This document shows, in pieces, positions 1 through 5,582 of a DNA stretch of 34,869 nucleotides. Position numbers and translations under genes: made by a program. Location of the stretch: the IMG/VR virus record IMGVR_UViG_3300043775_000080, positions 1 through 34,869 of that record, one strand, 5' to 3'. This stretch comes from a virus. Position 1 is the first letter of the stretch. Every line of letters starts with the position of its first letter. A model generated the notes under the pieces. The model made no database searches, was not told the origin of the DNA, and was given only the letters and a program-made list of their open reading frames with translations.

Positions 1-127
1 CTGGGGGGGGGGGGACATCTGGACTCCTCAAACAGGGCCAGAATCATCGAAAGAACGGTCAACCCATCCAAATCAGATTGGTGGATCAAGTGAACAATCC
101 AAGACTTTGGCCCACACCGGTTTCTCG
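1..127. repeat. Left copy of 127-bp terminal direct repeat (circular contig join)
   Basis: Bases 1-127 are identical to 34743-34869, including the 12-G run. The methyltransferase reading frames continue without interruption across the join when the copies are merged. A terminal overlap of exactly 127 bases is what a de Bruijn assembler run at k=127 leaves on a circular contig, so this is best read as an assembly overlap and not as a biological terminal repeat. The real circle is 34,742 bp. Confidence 0.95.
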
Positions 128-317
128 GATGCACAAAGACAGGGGATACCCATCGGAGTACGGCAGGAACGAGATACCCCTAGCGGCACAGGTTGGTGGG
201 CCACTGAACCCCGAGTGGGTCGAGTGGCTAATGGGGTGGCCGCCAGGGTGGACAGACTTAAAGCCATTGGAAATGGACAAGTCCCACTATGTGCAGCAAC
301 AGCATGGAGAATCCTAA
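1..317 (+). CDS. Overlapping-frame protein B, 3' part (gene starts at 34250)
   Basis: This is the C-terminal part of a 269-aa ORF starting at 34250 and read in another frame through the methyltransferase gene, ending with TAA at 315-317. It reads GLWRTPDTGGGGTSGLL across the G tract, then LWPTP and, near the end, LNPEWVEWLMGWPPGWTDL. I recognise the LWPTP segments and the closing LNPxWVEWLMG-P-GWT block from phage proteins often labelled as methyltransferase, which lack the PC catalytic motif. Whether this frame is translated here is inference. An open frame this long that also shows family-like sequence throughout is hard to explain as chance. Confidence 0.65.
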   Translation, partial: GGGGTSGLLKQGQNHRKNGQPIQIRLVDQVNNPRLWPTPVSRMHKDRGYPSEYGRNEIPLAAQVGGPLNPEWVEWLMGWPPGWTDLKPLEMDKSHYVQQQHGES

Positions 318-328
318 GTGAATCATGA
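1..328 (+). CDS. C5-cytosine DNA methyltransferase, 3' part (frame A; gene starts at 34246)
   Basis: This is the C-terminal 108 or so residues of the 274-aa methyltransferase that begins at 34246 and crosses the circle join. The frame enters at base 2 (TGG, W167), passes through the G tract and ends with TGA at 326-328. It carries the C-terminal signature of C5 methyltransferases, RVDRLKAIGNGQVP (about residues 248-261), preceded by WWATEPRVGRVANG, which corresponds to motifs IX-X. The segment between motif VIII and motif IX, where target recognition lies in this family, starts directly at the G tract. The same DNA is also open in a second frame (1-317). Identification is firm, but the target sequence cannot be read from the protein. 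Confidence 0.9.
   Translation, partial: WGGGDIWTPQTGPESSKERSTHPNQIGGSSEQSKTLAHTGFSDAQRQGIPIGVRQERDTPSGTGWWATEPRVGRVANGVAARVDRLKAIGNGQVPLCAATAWRILSES
3..14. repeat. 12-base poly-G tract inside two overlapping reading frames
   Basis: Twelve consecutive G residues lie here, repeated at 34745-34756 in the terminal copy. The tract is read as W-G-G-G-D (residues 167-171) in the methyltransferase frame and as T-G-G-G-G-T (about residues 165-170) in the overlapping frame. G tracts of this length are typical sites of slipped-strand length change. Loss of one G joins the methyltransferase N-terminus to the other frame's C-terminus, and gain of one G sends it to a stop at 91-93. The count of 12 could also be affected by sequencing or assembly error. 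Confidence 0.85.
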
Positions 329-606
329 ACACAGACAAATCGCCAATTCAATCCTTGACCGATTTAAAGACGGTGAAGAATTTAGCCAATCTGCCATTGA
401 CCAAGCGCTTAGAGATACAGGAGACATTACGCCAAACGGAGGCGAGGTACTGGATCAAACGGTTCAGGAAGAAAGCCAAGGAGGAGGGCAAAGCAGAAGC
501 ATGGGCATGGTGGCAGAGAACCTTATCCGACTTAGTGAAAAAGCGTGGACAACCCGCCGTTGAAGACCTACAAAAGAGGATGAATGATGAGAGCAGCAAA
601 AATTGA
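325..606 (+). CDS. Small charged hypothetical protein
   Basis: A 93-aa protein, rich in Lys, Arg and Glu and predicted largely helical (for example KRFRKKAKEEGKAEAWAWW near the middle). I do not recognise a family. The ATG at 325 lies just before the TGA of the methyltransferase (326-328), and a GGAG purine run lies about 15 bases upstream. A GTG at 318 in another frame gives a less convincing product. Its 3' end overlaps the next gene by 23 bases. The position between a methyltransferase and a nuclease suggests DNA metabolism, but nothing in the sequence proves it. Confidence 0.6.
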   Translation: MNTDKSPIQSLTDLKTVKNLANLPLTKRLEIQETLRQTEARYWIKRFRKKAKEEGKAEAWAWWQRTLSDLVKKRGQPAVEDLQKRMNDESSKN

Positions 607-874
607 TGCAAACCAAGACCAAATTGTTACGGCGTTACGGGCGGCTGGCGCTACGGTTCAGTCTTTGGCTAATGTTGGCAAGGGTGTTCCTGATCTGCTG
701 GTGGGCTATAAAGGCCAGACCCTGCTTATGGAAATTAAAGATGGCAATAAAAGCCCGTCTGCGCGACTTTTGACGGAAGACCAGCTACGATGGCATCACA
801 ACTGGTTTGGGGGCGCATTGGCGGTTGTAGACAGCCCTGATGCGGCATTACGAATGATTGGGGTGATTAAATGA
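584..874 (+). CDS. VRR-NUC-type PD-(D/E)XK nuclease
   Basis: A 96-aa protein matching the minimal phage VRR-NUC fold, a stand-alone nuclease related to Holliday-junction resolvases. The active-site pattern is visible: GVPDLLVGYKG supplies the first acidic residue on a strand, and LLMEIKDG supplies the E-x-K pair. A Gln in the following helix (TEDQLRWHHNW) fits the family. An N-terminal helix (residues 5-30) precedes the core. The start could be either of two adjacent ATGs (584 or 587). It ends in an ATGA overlap with the next gene. Probable role is processing of branched DNA in phage recombination or packaging. Action as a restriction partner of the nearby methyltransferase is conceivable but unsupported. 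Confidence 0.85.
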   Translation: MMRAAKIDANQDQIVTALRAAGATVQSLANVGKGVPDLLVGYKGQTLLMEIKDGNKSPSARLLTEDQLRWHHNWFGGALAVVDSPDAALRMIGVIK

Positions 875-1200
875 AGCCAGAAGAAGCCACACAAGCCATC
901 AGGGACAAAGCGCCACTGTACGGAGACGCAAAGGGACAAAGGGTTTATCTTGAGGAATTTCGCAAATCTAAGAAAGCCATGCTGATGCGGGATGCCCTGC
1001 TTAACGGGATTGATGCCGCCAGCCACCAAGAACGTGAAGCCTATTCAAGCCCTGAATATCAGAAACTGATCCAAGGGTTAGCCGCTGCGGTGGAAAAAGA
1101 AGAAACATTGCGTTGGGAGTTGGAAAGCTACCGCCTTGAAGTCGAAATTTGGCGCACACGCGAAGCCACTAACAGGATGCAAGACAGGTCGCATCAATGA
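871..1200 (+). CDS. Helical phage hypothetical protein
   Basis: A 109-aa protein with no recognised domain. Its N-terminal part is basic (FRKSKKAMLM), and the C-terminal half (residues 60-100) is a long amphipathic helix likely to form a coiled coil. Its features are those of small phage proteins found next to VRR-NUC and HNH genes. It is translationally coupled at both ends: the ATG overlaps the previous TGA, and its own TGA overlaps the next ATG at 1197. No membrane segment or signal peptide is present. Confidence 0.7.
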   Translation: MKPEEATQAIRDKAPLYGDAKGQRVYLEEFRKSKKAMLMRDALLNGIDAASHQEREAYSSPEYQKLIQGLAAAVEKEETLRWELESYRLEVEIWRTREATNRMQDRSHQ

Positions 1201-1382
1201 AATGCCCAGAATGCGGCACATGGACAATCGTCAAAGAAACCAGAACCAGCACAGGAAACAGCCGCCGCCGCAGGCTGGAATGCGCTAACGAACACCGATT
1301 TACAACCTTGGAGACAATAATTGTTTCAAAAACACGAATACATCAGGTCAAAAAAACTCCTAAAACTGGTAGCGGGACTTGA
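1197..1382 (+). CDS. Zinc-ribbon protein
   Basis: A 61-aa protein with the pattern MKCPECG near the N-terminus and LECANEHRFTTLE about 25 residues later. The first CxxC and the later C/H pair form a likely zinc-binding site like the N-terminal ribbon of NrdR-type regulators. The C-terminal tail is basic (TRIHQVKKTPKTG) and overlaps the next gene by about 60 bases in another frame. It probably binds nucleic acid. The specific role is unknown. Confidence 0.7.
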   Translation: MKCPECGTWTIVKETRTSTGNSRRRRLECANEHRFTTLETIIVSKTRIHQVKKTPKTGSGT

Positions 1383-1653
1383 TTGCCAAGCCTGCGGGTC
1401 AGGCCAGATGGTGCAGGCTGCACACACAAATTGGGGCGGTGGCAAGGGCAGAGGGATCAAAGCTGATGACAATCTGGTGGCGGCGTTGTGCCTGAAATGC
1501 CATTTTGAAGTTGACCAAGGCAAAGACCTAACCAAAGATGAACGCCAATTGATGTGGTATTTAGCGCATACCCTTACGGTGGCAAAACTTTGCGAGCAGG
1601 GGTTATGGCCTGCTGATGTTCCTGTGCCTACAATGGCAACGCAGTTGTCTTAG
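1321..1653 (+). CDS. HNH-like / NinG-DUF968-type zinc nuclease
   Basis: A 110-aa protein with a CQACG pair, an AAHTNWGGGKGRGIK segment, DNLVAALC and a second pair CLKCH. This CxxC...H...N...CxxxH order is the treble-clef HNH arrangement of phage DUF968/NinG-like proteins, which act in recombination. The TTG at 1321 is chosen as start because GGAGA lies at 1310-1314 at good spacing. The first in-frame ATG (1408) would lose the first cysteine pair. The gene overlaps the previous one and is followed directly by a terminator, so it closes this small operon. Confidence 0.75.
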   Translation: MFQKHEYIRSKKLLKLVAGLDCQACGSGQMVQAAHTNWGGGKGRGIKADDNLVAALCLKCHFEVDQGKDLTKDERQLMWYLAHTLTVAKLCEQGLWPADVPVPTMATQLS

Positions 1654-1681
1654 GGGGGGGTGTTGCATCCCCCCTTTTTTT
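1653..1681 (+). terminator. Rho-independent terminator
   Basis: A G run (1653-1660) and a C run (1669-1674) can form a stem of at least six G:C pairs around a short loop, followed by seven T residues. It lies directly after the HNH-like gene and ends the operon that begins with the methyltransferase or replication genes. Confidence 0.85.
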
Positions 1682-1689
1682 GATATAGT
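1663..1689 (+). promoter_or_regulatory. Possible promoter for the 1696 gene, maybe leaderless
   Basis: TTGCAT (1663-1668) and TATAGT (1684-1689) are separated by 15 bases, slightly short of the ideal. Transcription would start at about 1696, the A of the next ATG. No convincing Shine-Dalgarno site precedes that ATG, which fits a leaderless start. A promoter is expected here because the terminator has just stopped upstream transcription, but the spacing makes the call tentative. Confidence 0.35.
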
Positions 1690-1695
1690 GGCAAT

Positions 1696-2055
1696 ATGAA
1701 TGATGAAGTCGCCGAATTCGTAGCGCACCTGTTGCACAGTTCAACGGTGACGCATTTCATGCACTGGTCAACAACCAGCTATGCAAAACACGTTGCATTA
1801 GGGGAATACTATGCCCAAATTATTGACTTGGTTGACGAATTTGCCGAAGCGTATATGGGCAAATATGATCAACTTAAAAAATTTCCTGATGAGTTTCACG
1901 CAGAAAAAGACCCCGTGAAGTATTTGGAAAACATGAAAGATTTTGTGGAAGAATCCCGCAAGGAACTGCCACAGGATAGCGAATTGCAAAATTTGGTAGA
2001 TGAAATCGCCGACTTGATCAATTCAACCCTTTACAAACTGCGTTTTCTTGACTAA
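1696..2055 (+). CDS. Small helical phage protein (DUF5856-like)
   Basis: A 119-aa all-helical protein. The segment HFMHWSTTSYAKHVALGEYY followed by LVDEFAEAYMGK resembles a family of small phage proteins with a ferritin/Dps-like helical pattern that I associate with DUF5856. His and Glu residues are spaced along two helices. I am confident that it is a conserved phage gene and less so of the exact family. It is the first gene after a terminator and starts a new transcript that runs into the head genes. Function unknown. Confidence 0.75.
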   Translation: MNDEVAEFVAHLLHSSTVTHFMHWSTTSYAKHVALGEYYAQIIDLVDEFAEAYMGKYDQLKKFPDEFHAEKDPVKYLENMKDFVEESRKELPQDSELQNLVDEIADLINSTLYKLRFLD

Positions 2056-2064
2056 GGAAAAATC

Positions 2065-2277
2065 ATGGCACAACTGATGAAAAACGAACCCAAGGGCTAT
2101 GGCACAAAAGCCACAATGTCTGGCAACCCAGCCGCATCTGACAAAACAGGTGAAAAAGGCAGCGCCAAAAAGGGCATTCCAGCCGCCAAAACCAACATGA
2201 CAGGCCCAGACAAGGCATTTGACGGTGGACGTTCTAGCGGCGTTTGCTACACACACGACCGCAAATGTAGCCAGTGA
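2065..2277 (+). CDS. Small basic, low-complexity protein
   Basis: A 70-aa protein rich in Lys, Gly, Ala and Thr, probably unstructured for most of its length, ending in a cysteine-containing tail (GVCYTHDRKCSQ). It has a Shine-Dalgarno-like AAGGAAA before the ATG. Similar small, lysine-rich, disordered proteins often lie upstream of head genes in aquatic phages. The 3' end is coupled to the next gene (TGATG). Confidence 0.65.
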   Translation: MAQLMKNEPKGYGTKATMSGNPAASDKTGEKGSAKKGIPAAKTNMTGPDKAFDGGRSSGVCYTHDRKCSQ

Positions 2278-2519
2278 TGGCAAGCTGCGCCAGTTGTAAA
2301 TTCTTTCTGAATGCCCAGATTATGGGCAGTTGTCGCCGTTATCCGCAAACGATTAACAGGCACATGAACGATTGGTGTGGTGAACATTTTGCGGTGCAAC
2401 AAGCTGAACCAGTAATGGTGAAATTGCCTGTGTACGACATTCAAACCGATACGGTGGTTGAACCGCCGTTGAAGAAAAAGCCCGGAAGAAAGCCTAAATA
2501 TGATCAAACCCCTGCGTGA
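2277..2519 (+). CDS. Cysteine-rich small protein, probable zinc site
   Basis: An 80-aa protein with CASCKFF, CRRYP and WCGEHF, three conserved-looking Cys/His clusters in the first 40 residues that could bind zinc or an iron-sulfur cluster. The C-terminal tail is basic (PLKKKPGRKPKYDQ). ATG 2277 overlaps the previous TGA and is preferred over the GTG at 2274. The 3' end overlaps the GroES-like gene by 20 bases. Function unknown. Confidence 0.7.
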   Translation: MASCASCKFFLNAQIMGSCRRYPQTINRHMNDWCGEHFAVQQAEPVMVKLPVYDIQTDTVVEPPLKKKPGRKPKYDQTPA

Positions 2520-2757
2520 CCGTGTAGTTGTTCGCCCCAATGTTCGCAAGTTGTCCGACATTATTTATGTCAACAACAAAGAAGCATTCAATGAGGGAAC
2601 TGTCGTGGCGGTCGGGCCAGCGGTGGATCAGACACAGGTGGGCGACTTTATCAAGTATGGAAACGGGGATTATCTGAATTGGCCTGTCCACAACATTGAC
2701 GGGCAAGATTATCAGATCATTCAAGAAGCAGACATTTGTGCAGTAGTGGAGGCGTAA
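2500..2757 (+). CDS. groES: GroES-like co-chaperonin (Cpn10)
   Basis: An 85-aa protein with the Cpn10 signature from its first residues: IKPLRDRVVVRPNV, then EGTVVAVGP, VGDFIKYG and the closing DICAVVE. These form the beta-barrel of the heptameric lid of GroEL. The mobile-loop region (about residues 16-30, with DIIYVNNKE) differs from bacterial GroES, as in phage co-chaperonins such as T4 gp31. It lies upstream of the head genes, so it may direct host GroEL to fold the coat protein. It overlaps both neighbours, consistent with one operon. The family assignment is strong; the client protein is inferred. Confidence 0.9.
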   Translation: MIKPLRDRVVVRPNVRKLSDIIYVNNKEAFNEGTVVAVGPAVDQTQVGDFIKYGNGDYLNWPVHNIDGQDYQIIQEADICAVVEA

Positions 2758-2918
2758 TGGCAAAAACTGGACTTTATGCAAATATTCATGCGAAACAAGA
2801 ACGCATCGAAAAACAAAAAGCTGCGGGTAAAACGCCTGAACGTATGAGAAAGCCCGGCGACAAGGGCGCACCCACCGCAGCCGCATTCAAGCAATCTGCC
2901 AAGACTGCCAAAAAATGA
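2757..2918 (+). CDS. Small basic phage protein
   Basis: A 53-aa protein starting MAKTGLYANIHAKQERI and continuing with MRKPGDKGAPTAAAF, a pattern I recognise from many environmental phage genomes but without known function. The ATG at 2757 overlaps the TAA of the GroES-like gene and has GGAGG at good spacing. A longer in-frame start inside that gene (2736) is less likely. The 3' end is coupled to the next ORF (ATGA). Confidence 0.75.
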   Translation: MAKTGLYANIHAKQERIEKQKAAGKTPERMRKPGDKGAPTAAAFKQSAKTAKK

Positions 2919-3187
2919 AGAAGCACGACAAGCCCATTCCACATAAGACCACGGGTAAGGGTAAAACCTACAACCCAACTGAAAAGGGCGCTGGGATGAC
3001 CGCAAAAGGTCGTGCTGAATACAACGCAAAGAACAATTCAAATCTGAAACCGCCTGCCCCCAACCCCAAGACTAAAGCAGATGCTGGTCGAAAAGCCAGT
3101 TTCTGTGCAAGAATGGAGGGGGTGGTAAAGCACTCGAAAGGCCCAGCGGAACGGGCAAAGGCCAGTCTAAAAAACTGGAATTGTTAA
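2915..3187 (+). CDS. DUF6321-like small basic protein
   Basis: A 90-aa protein with MTAKGRAEYNAKNNSNLKPP, then PNPKTKADAGRKASFCARM and a final ASLKNWNC. These blocks match the DUF6321-type family seen in phages and large viruses. It is very basic and cysteine-ending, so binding to DNA or packing in the virion is plausible. It overlaps the previous gene by four bases and is followed by a short gap before the 3218 structural gene. Confidence 0.75.
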   Translation: MKKHDKPIPHKTTGKGKTYNPTEKGAGMTAKGRAEYNAKNNSNLKPPAPNPKTKADAGRKASFCARMEGVVKHSKGPAERAKASLKNWNC

Positions 3188-3217
3188 ATCCCTTTTGGAA
3201 AAAATAAAGGAAATATC

Positions 3218-3814
3218 ATGGCAAATTCAATTGCAACAGGCGTAGCTTACGCAGACCCAGCTTTTACCTCAGTTCAAGTTGGTACATCCTCAGTACCCAT
3301 TAGCATTTCATCTGCTGGCGTACTCAATGGCGCTTATGCGTCTACTACCGCAAGCAGCGGCGACACCCGTTTGTCTTATGACAAGCTGACGTTTACCAGC
3401 ACTGGTAGTGGCGAGACTTACCGAGCATTTTCGGTGGTCACAGGCGCTGGCGCTGCGGCGGCGGGTACTATCAACGGCGCACACATCAGCACATCCATCA
3501 ATGGATCAGGCACGATTTCGGGTGCGGCAAATGCAATTCGTGCAACCATTGGCGGTTCGTCAACAAACCCAGGCGGTACATTGGCGGCATTGCAGTTGGA
3601 CTCTGATTTTGCAACTGGCGGCACATGGTCAAACGCATCATTCTTGCGTGTAACCAATTCGGGCACAGGCGAAGTCGGTAACTTTGCGGCAATGCCAGCG
3701 GTTAGCGCAACAGGCGTGTTTAGAGCTAAAGTCGGTTCACCAGTGGTTACCCATACCATTCCAGTGACCAGCGGCGGCACTACCTACTACGTCATGGTCA
3801 GTACGGTTGCTTAA
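3218..3814 (+). CDS. Probable virion structural protein
   Basis: A 198-aa protein, rich in Gly, Ala, Ser and Thr, with alternating beta-strand patterning and no charged N-terminal region (MANSIATGVAYADPAF). This composition is typical of head-decoration or fibre proteins of tailed phages. It has a good AAGGAAAT Shine-Dalgarno site just before the ATG. It sits at the start of the run that leads to terminase and portal. No specific fold is recognised. Confidence 0.65.
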   Translation: MANSIATGVAYADPAFTSVQVGTSSVPISISSAGVLNGAYASTTASSGDTRLSYDKLTFTSTGSGETYRAFSVVTGAGAAAAGTINGAHISTSINGSGTISGAANAIRATIGGSSTNPGGTLAALQLDSDFATGGTWSNASFLRVTNSGTGEVGNFAAMPAVSATGVFRAKVGSPVVTHTIPVTSGGTTYYVMVSTVA

Positions 3815-3976
3815 ATGTTGAAACATCCCGACATTGATGTGCAAGCCTTAGTCGAGATGCTAGAGGGGCAGCGTGATAATGCAATGGTGCAAGCCGCTGC
3901 CCTCTTTAGGGAAAACACCGAGCTAAAGCAAAAGTTAGAAGAATATGACAACAGATCAAATCAAAGCGAGGATTGA
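3815..3976 (+). CDS. Small coiled-coil protein
   Basis: A 53-aa protein starting directly after the TAA of the previous gene: MLKHPDIDVQALVEMLEGQR, continuing with a Glu/Lys/Gln-rich helix. It is likely one coiled coil. Its end overlaps the next gene by 32 bases in another frame. Similar small helical genes (LVEMLEGQRD-type) are frequent before terminase genes in environmental phages. Function unknown. Confidence 0.6.
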   Translation: MLKHPDIDVQALVEMLEGQRDNAMVQAAALFRENTELKQKLEEYDNRSNQSED

Positions 3977-4133
3977 AATTTTGACTGCCCAAGCCAAACA
4001 ATTGGAATTAAGCCTCCATGCGATTGGCGGGGCAATTCAAGACTGCCAATATTGGCTAAACCAATTGGAGAGCAAAGATGCCGCTGATCAAGTCAATGAC
4101 ACCCAAGGCGCTGAAGCAGAACATCAAGGCTGA
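3945..4133 (+). CDS. Small coiled-coil protein
   Basis: A 62-aa protein whose first 45 residues (MTTDQIKARIEILTAQAKQL onward) form a heptad-like amphipathic helix and whose tail is acidic. It overlaps both the preceding 53-aa gene and the following 49-aa gene. It probably oligomerises or binds another virion protein, but no family can be named. Confidence 0.6.
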   Translation: MTTDQIKARIEILTAQAKQLELSLHAIGGAIQDCQYWLNQLESKDAADQVNDTQGAEAEHQG

Positions 4134-4227
4134 AATAGAAGCTGGCAAGCCTGTTAAGCAGGCTGTTGCCATTGGCTATTCGGTTAAGCGTGAAGCTGAA
4201 AAGGCTAAAAAGCCAAAGAAGAAGTAA
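4078..4227 (+). CDS. Small lysine-rich protein
   Basis: A 49-aa protein, MPLIKSMTPKALKQNIKAE continuing with AGKPVKQAVAIGYSVKRE and ending in a Lys-rich tail. I recognise this as a recurring tiny protein of environmental phages (the KQAVAIAYSVKR pattern). It overlaps the previous gene by 56 bases and ends one base before the next ATG. It is very basic; DNA or RNA binding is likely but unproven. Confidence 0.65.
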   Translation: MPLIKSMTPKALKQNIKAEIEAGKPVKQAVAIGYSVKREAEKAKKPKKK

Positions 4228-5166
4228 ATGCCAACCCTTGCGGACATATATAGCGCAATTGACACTGCCAAGCGCAAAGCATCGGATTTTGTACAGAATC
4301 CCGGCACTAGCTTGCAGCAGATGGTTGGTAATGCAAATGACCGCGCAAGGGTTTACAACCAACAATTAAGTTTGGCGGCGCAGGGAACAGGTGCGCCAGC
4401 TAGGGGAATGCAACCCACGCCAGAACAAATGGCGGCTGATAAATATGTGACGCAAACAATAGCTGATGCCTACAACCCTGTGGGCATGACTGTGTTTCAT
4501 GGGTCACCTCATTTATTTGCAAAGTTTGATGCCTCAAAAATTGGCACTGGAACTGGGCAACAAGTTTATGGCAAAGGGTTTTATCTTGCTGAATCACCGG
4601 CCACAGCAAACGAATACAAAATTAATTTATCTGGGTATTCTTCTGGCGCTAAATCAGCTTTACGCCAAAACAACAACAATTTTGATGAAGCCATTGCCGC
4701 GCAAAATCAAAAATTACAGCATTACAAGGATTTAATTGCTTCAGGTGGTGGTGGCGACATTAATAGAGCAAACAGTTTTCTTCAATTGACAGAAAAAAAT
4801 ATCCAAGACTTGCAAACAATGAAGCAGGGTGTTGCTGAAAACAAAGGCGGCTTCTATAAAGTAGATTTGCCTGACACCCATGTAAGAAGAATGTTGGATT
4901 TTGATGCGCCATTGAAAAACCAGCCTAAACCAATCCGCAACCTTGCCAAATCATTGGGTATGGATATGAATGATCTTGGTGGCGATTTAATTGTAAAAAT
5001 TGGCAAAGGTGATGAGGGCAAGAAGATTTTGCAAGATGCTGGCATCCCCGGCGTTAAGTACTACAATGAAATGAAAGGTGGCCCTGCACAATGGAAACGC
5101 AATTTTGTTGTGTTTGACCCAAAGCACCTTACCATTCTTGAACGTAACAGCCAGCCAATCAAATGA
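4228..5166 (+). CDS. ADP-ribosyltransferase-like protein (ART-PolyVal type)
   Basis: A 312-aa protein. The N-terminal 85 residues are helical and variable. Then VFHGSPHLFAKFDASKIGTG is followed by YGKGFYLAESPATANEY, the classic first two elements of the ADP-ribosyltransferase fold: the strand carrying His and the Tyr-containing GxGxY block. The C-terminal PGVKYYNE and NFVVFDPKHLTIL complete the fold as in the ART domains of phage polyvalent proteins. The insert at about residues 130-230 is helical and Asn/Gln-rich. If active it would transfer ADP-ribose from NAD to a host target. It lies directly upstream of terminase, a position where proteins may be packaged and injected. The fold call is good; activity is inferred. 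Confidence 0.75.
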   Translation: MPTLADIYSAIDTAKRKASDFVQNPGTSLQQMVGNANDRARVYNQQLSLAAQGTGAPARGMQPTPEQMAADKYVTQTIADAYNPVGMTVFHGSPHLFAKFDASKIGTGTGQQVYGKGFYLAESPATANEYKINLSGYSSGAKSALRQNNNNFDEAIAAQNQKLQHYKDLIASGGGGDINRANSFLQLTEKNIQDLQTMKQGVAENKGGFYKVDLPDTHVRRMLDFDAPLKNQPKPIRNLAKSLGMDMNDLGGDLIVKIGKGDEGKKILQDAGIPGVKYYNEMKGGPAQWKRNFVVFDPKHLTILERNSQPIK

Positions 5167-5582
5167 CCGATACCGTACCCGTCCTAGAAAAGCGCCCAGT
5201 AGGTCGCCCAACCCTATATGACCCCGCATATTGCGAGACAGTCAGGGAACTAGGACGCATTGGCAAATCCATTGAACAAATCTGCTATCAATTAAACATA
5301 AGTATTAGAACCATTTACTTATGGAAAGACACGCATGAAGAATTTATGCAAGCCTTGGAAGATGCAAAGACATTTGAGCAGGCATGGTGGGAAGAACAAG
5401 CCGCTGCTTACATGGTGGAGAACAAAGAAAGTGACCGACTGAACGCCACGCTATGGTCAAGGTCAATGGCTGCAAGGTTTCCAAAGAAGTACAGGGAAAG
5501 CACAAAGCAAGAGATTACAGGTGCAGACGGTGCGCCATTGCTTACAGGTATTCAGGTGACATTTGTGAAGCCCAATGAGTGA
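5163..5582 (+). CDS. terS: Terminase small subunit
   Basis: A 139-aa protein beginning with a KRPVGRPTLYDP patch and then a helix-turn-helix (residues 35-60, with ICYQLNISIRTIYLWKD), as in DNA-recognising small terminase subunits. The central helices (FMQALEDAKTFEQAWWEEQA) drive oligomerisation. It binds the packaging site and hands DNA to the large subunit. It overlaps the ART-like gene by four bases and the large subunit by eight, the usual coupling for terminase pairs. Confidence 0.9.
   Translation: MTDTVPVLEKRPVGRPTLYDPAYCETVRELGRIGKSIEQICYQLNISIRTIYLWKDTHEEFMQALEDAKTFEQAWWEEQAAAYMVENKESDRLNATLWSRSMAARFPKKYRESTKQEITGADGAPLLTGIQVTFVKPNE

Noticed and set aside
584-874. VRR-NUC protein considered as a dedicated restriction enzyme of the methyltransferase
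   Set aside because: The minimal VRR-NUC fold is common in phages without methyltransferase partners, and no specificity domain is visible.
2494-2886. 130-aa minus-strand open frame opposite the GroES-like gene
   Set aside because: Opposite a clear Cpn10 and a small conserved phage gene; Cys/Arg/Leu-rich composition is typical of an antisense shadow.
3418-3780. 120-aa minus-strand open frame opposite the 3218 structural gene
   Set aside because: Pro/Val/Ala-rich reverse of a Gly/Thr/Ala-rich gene; no start signal.
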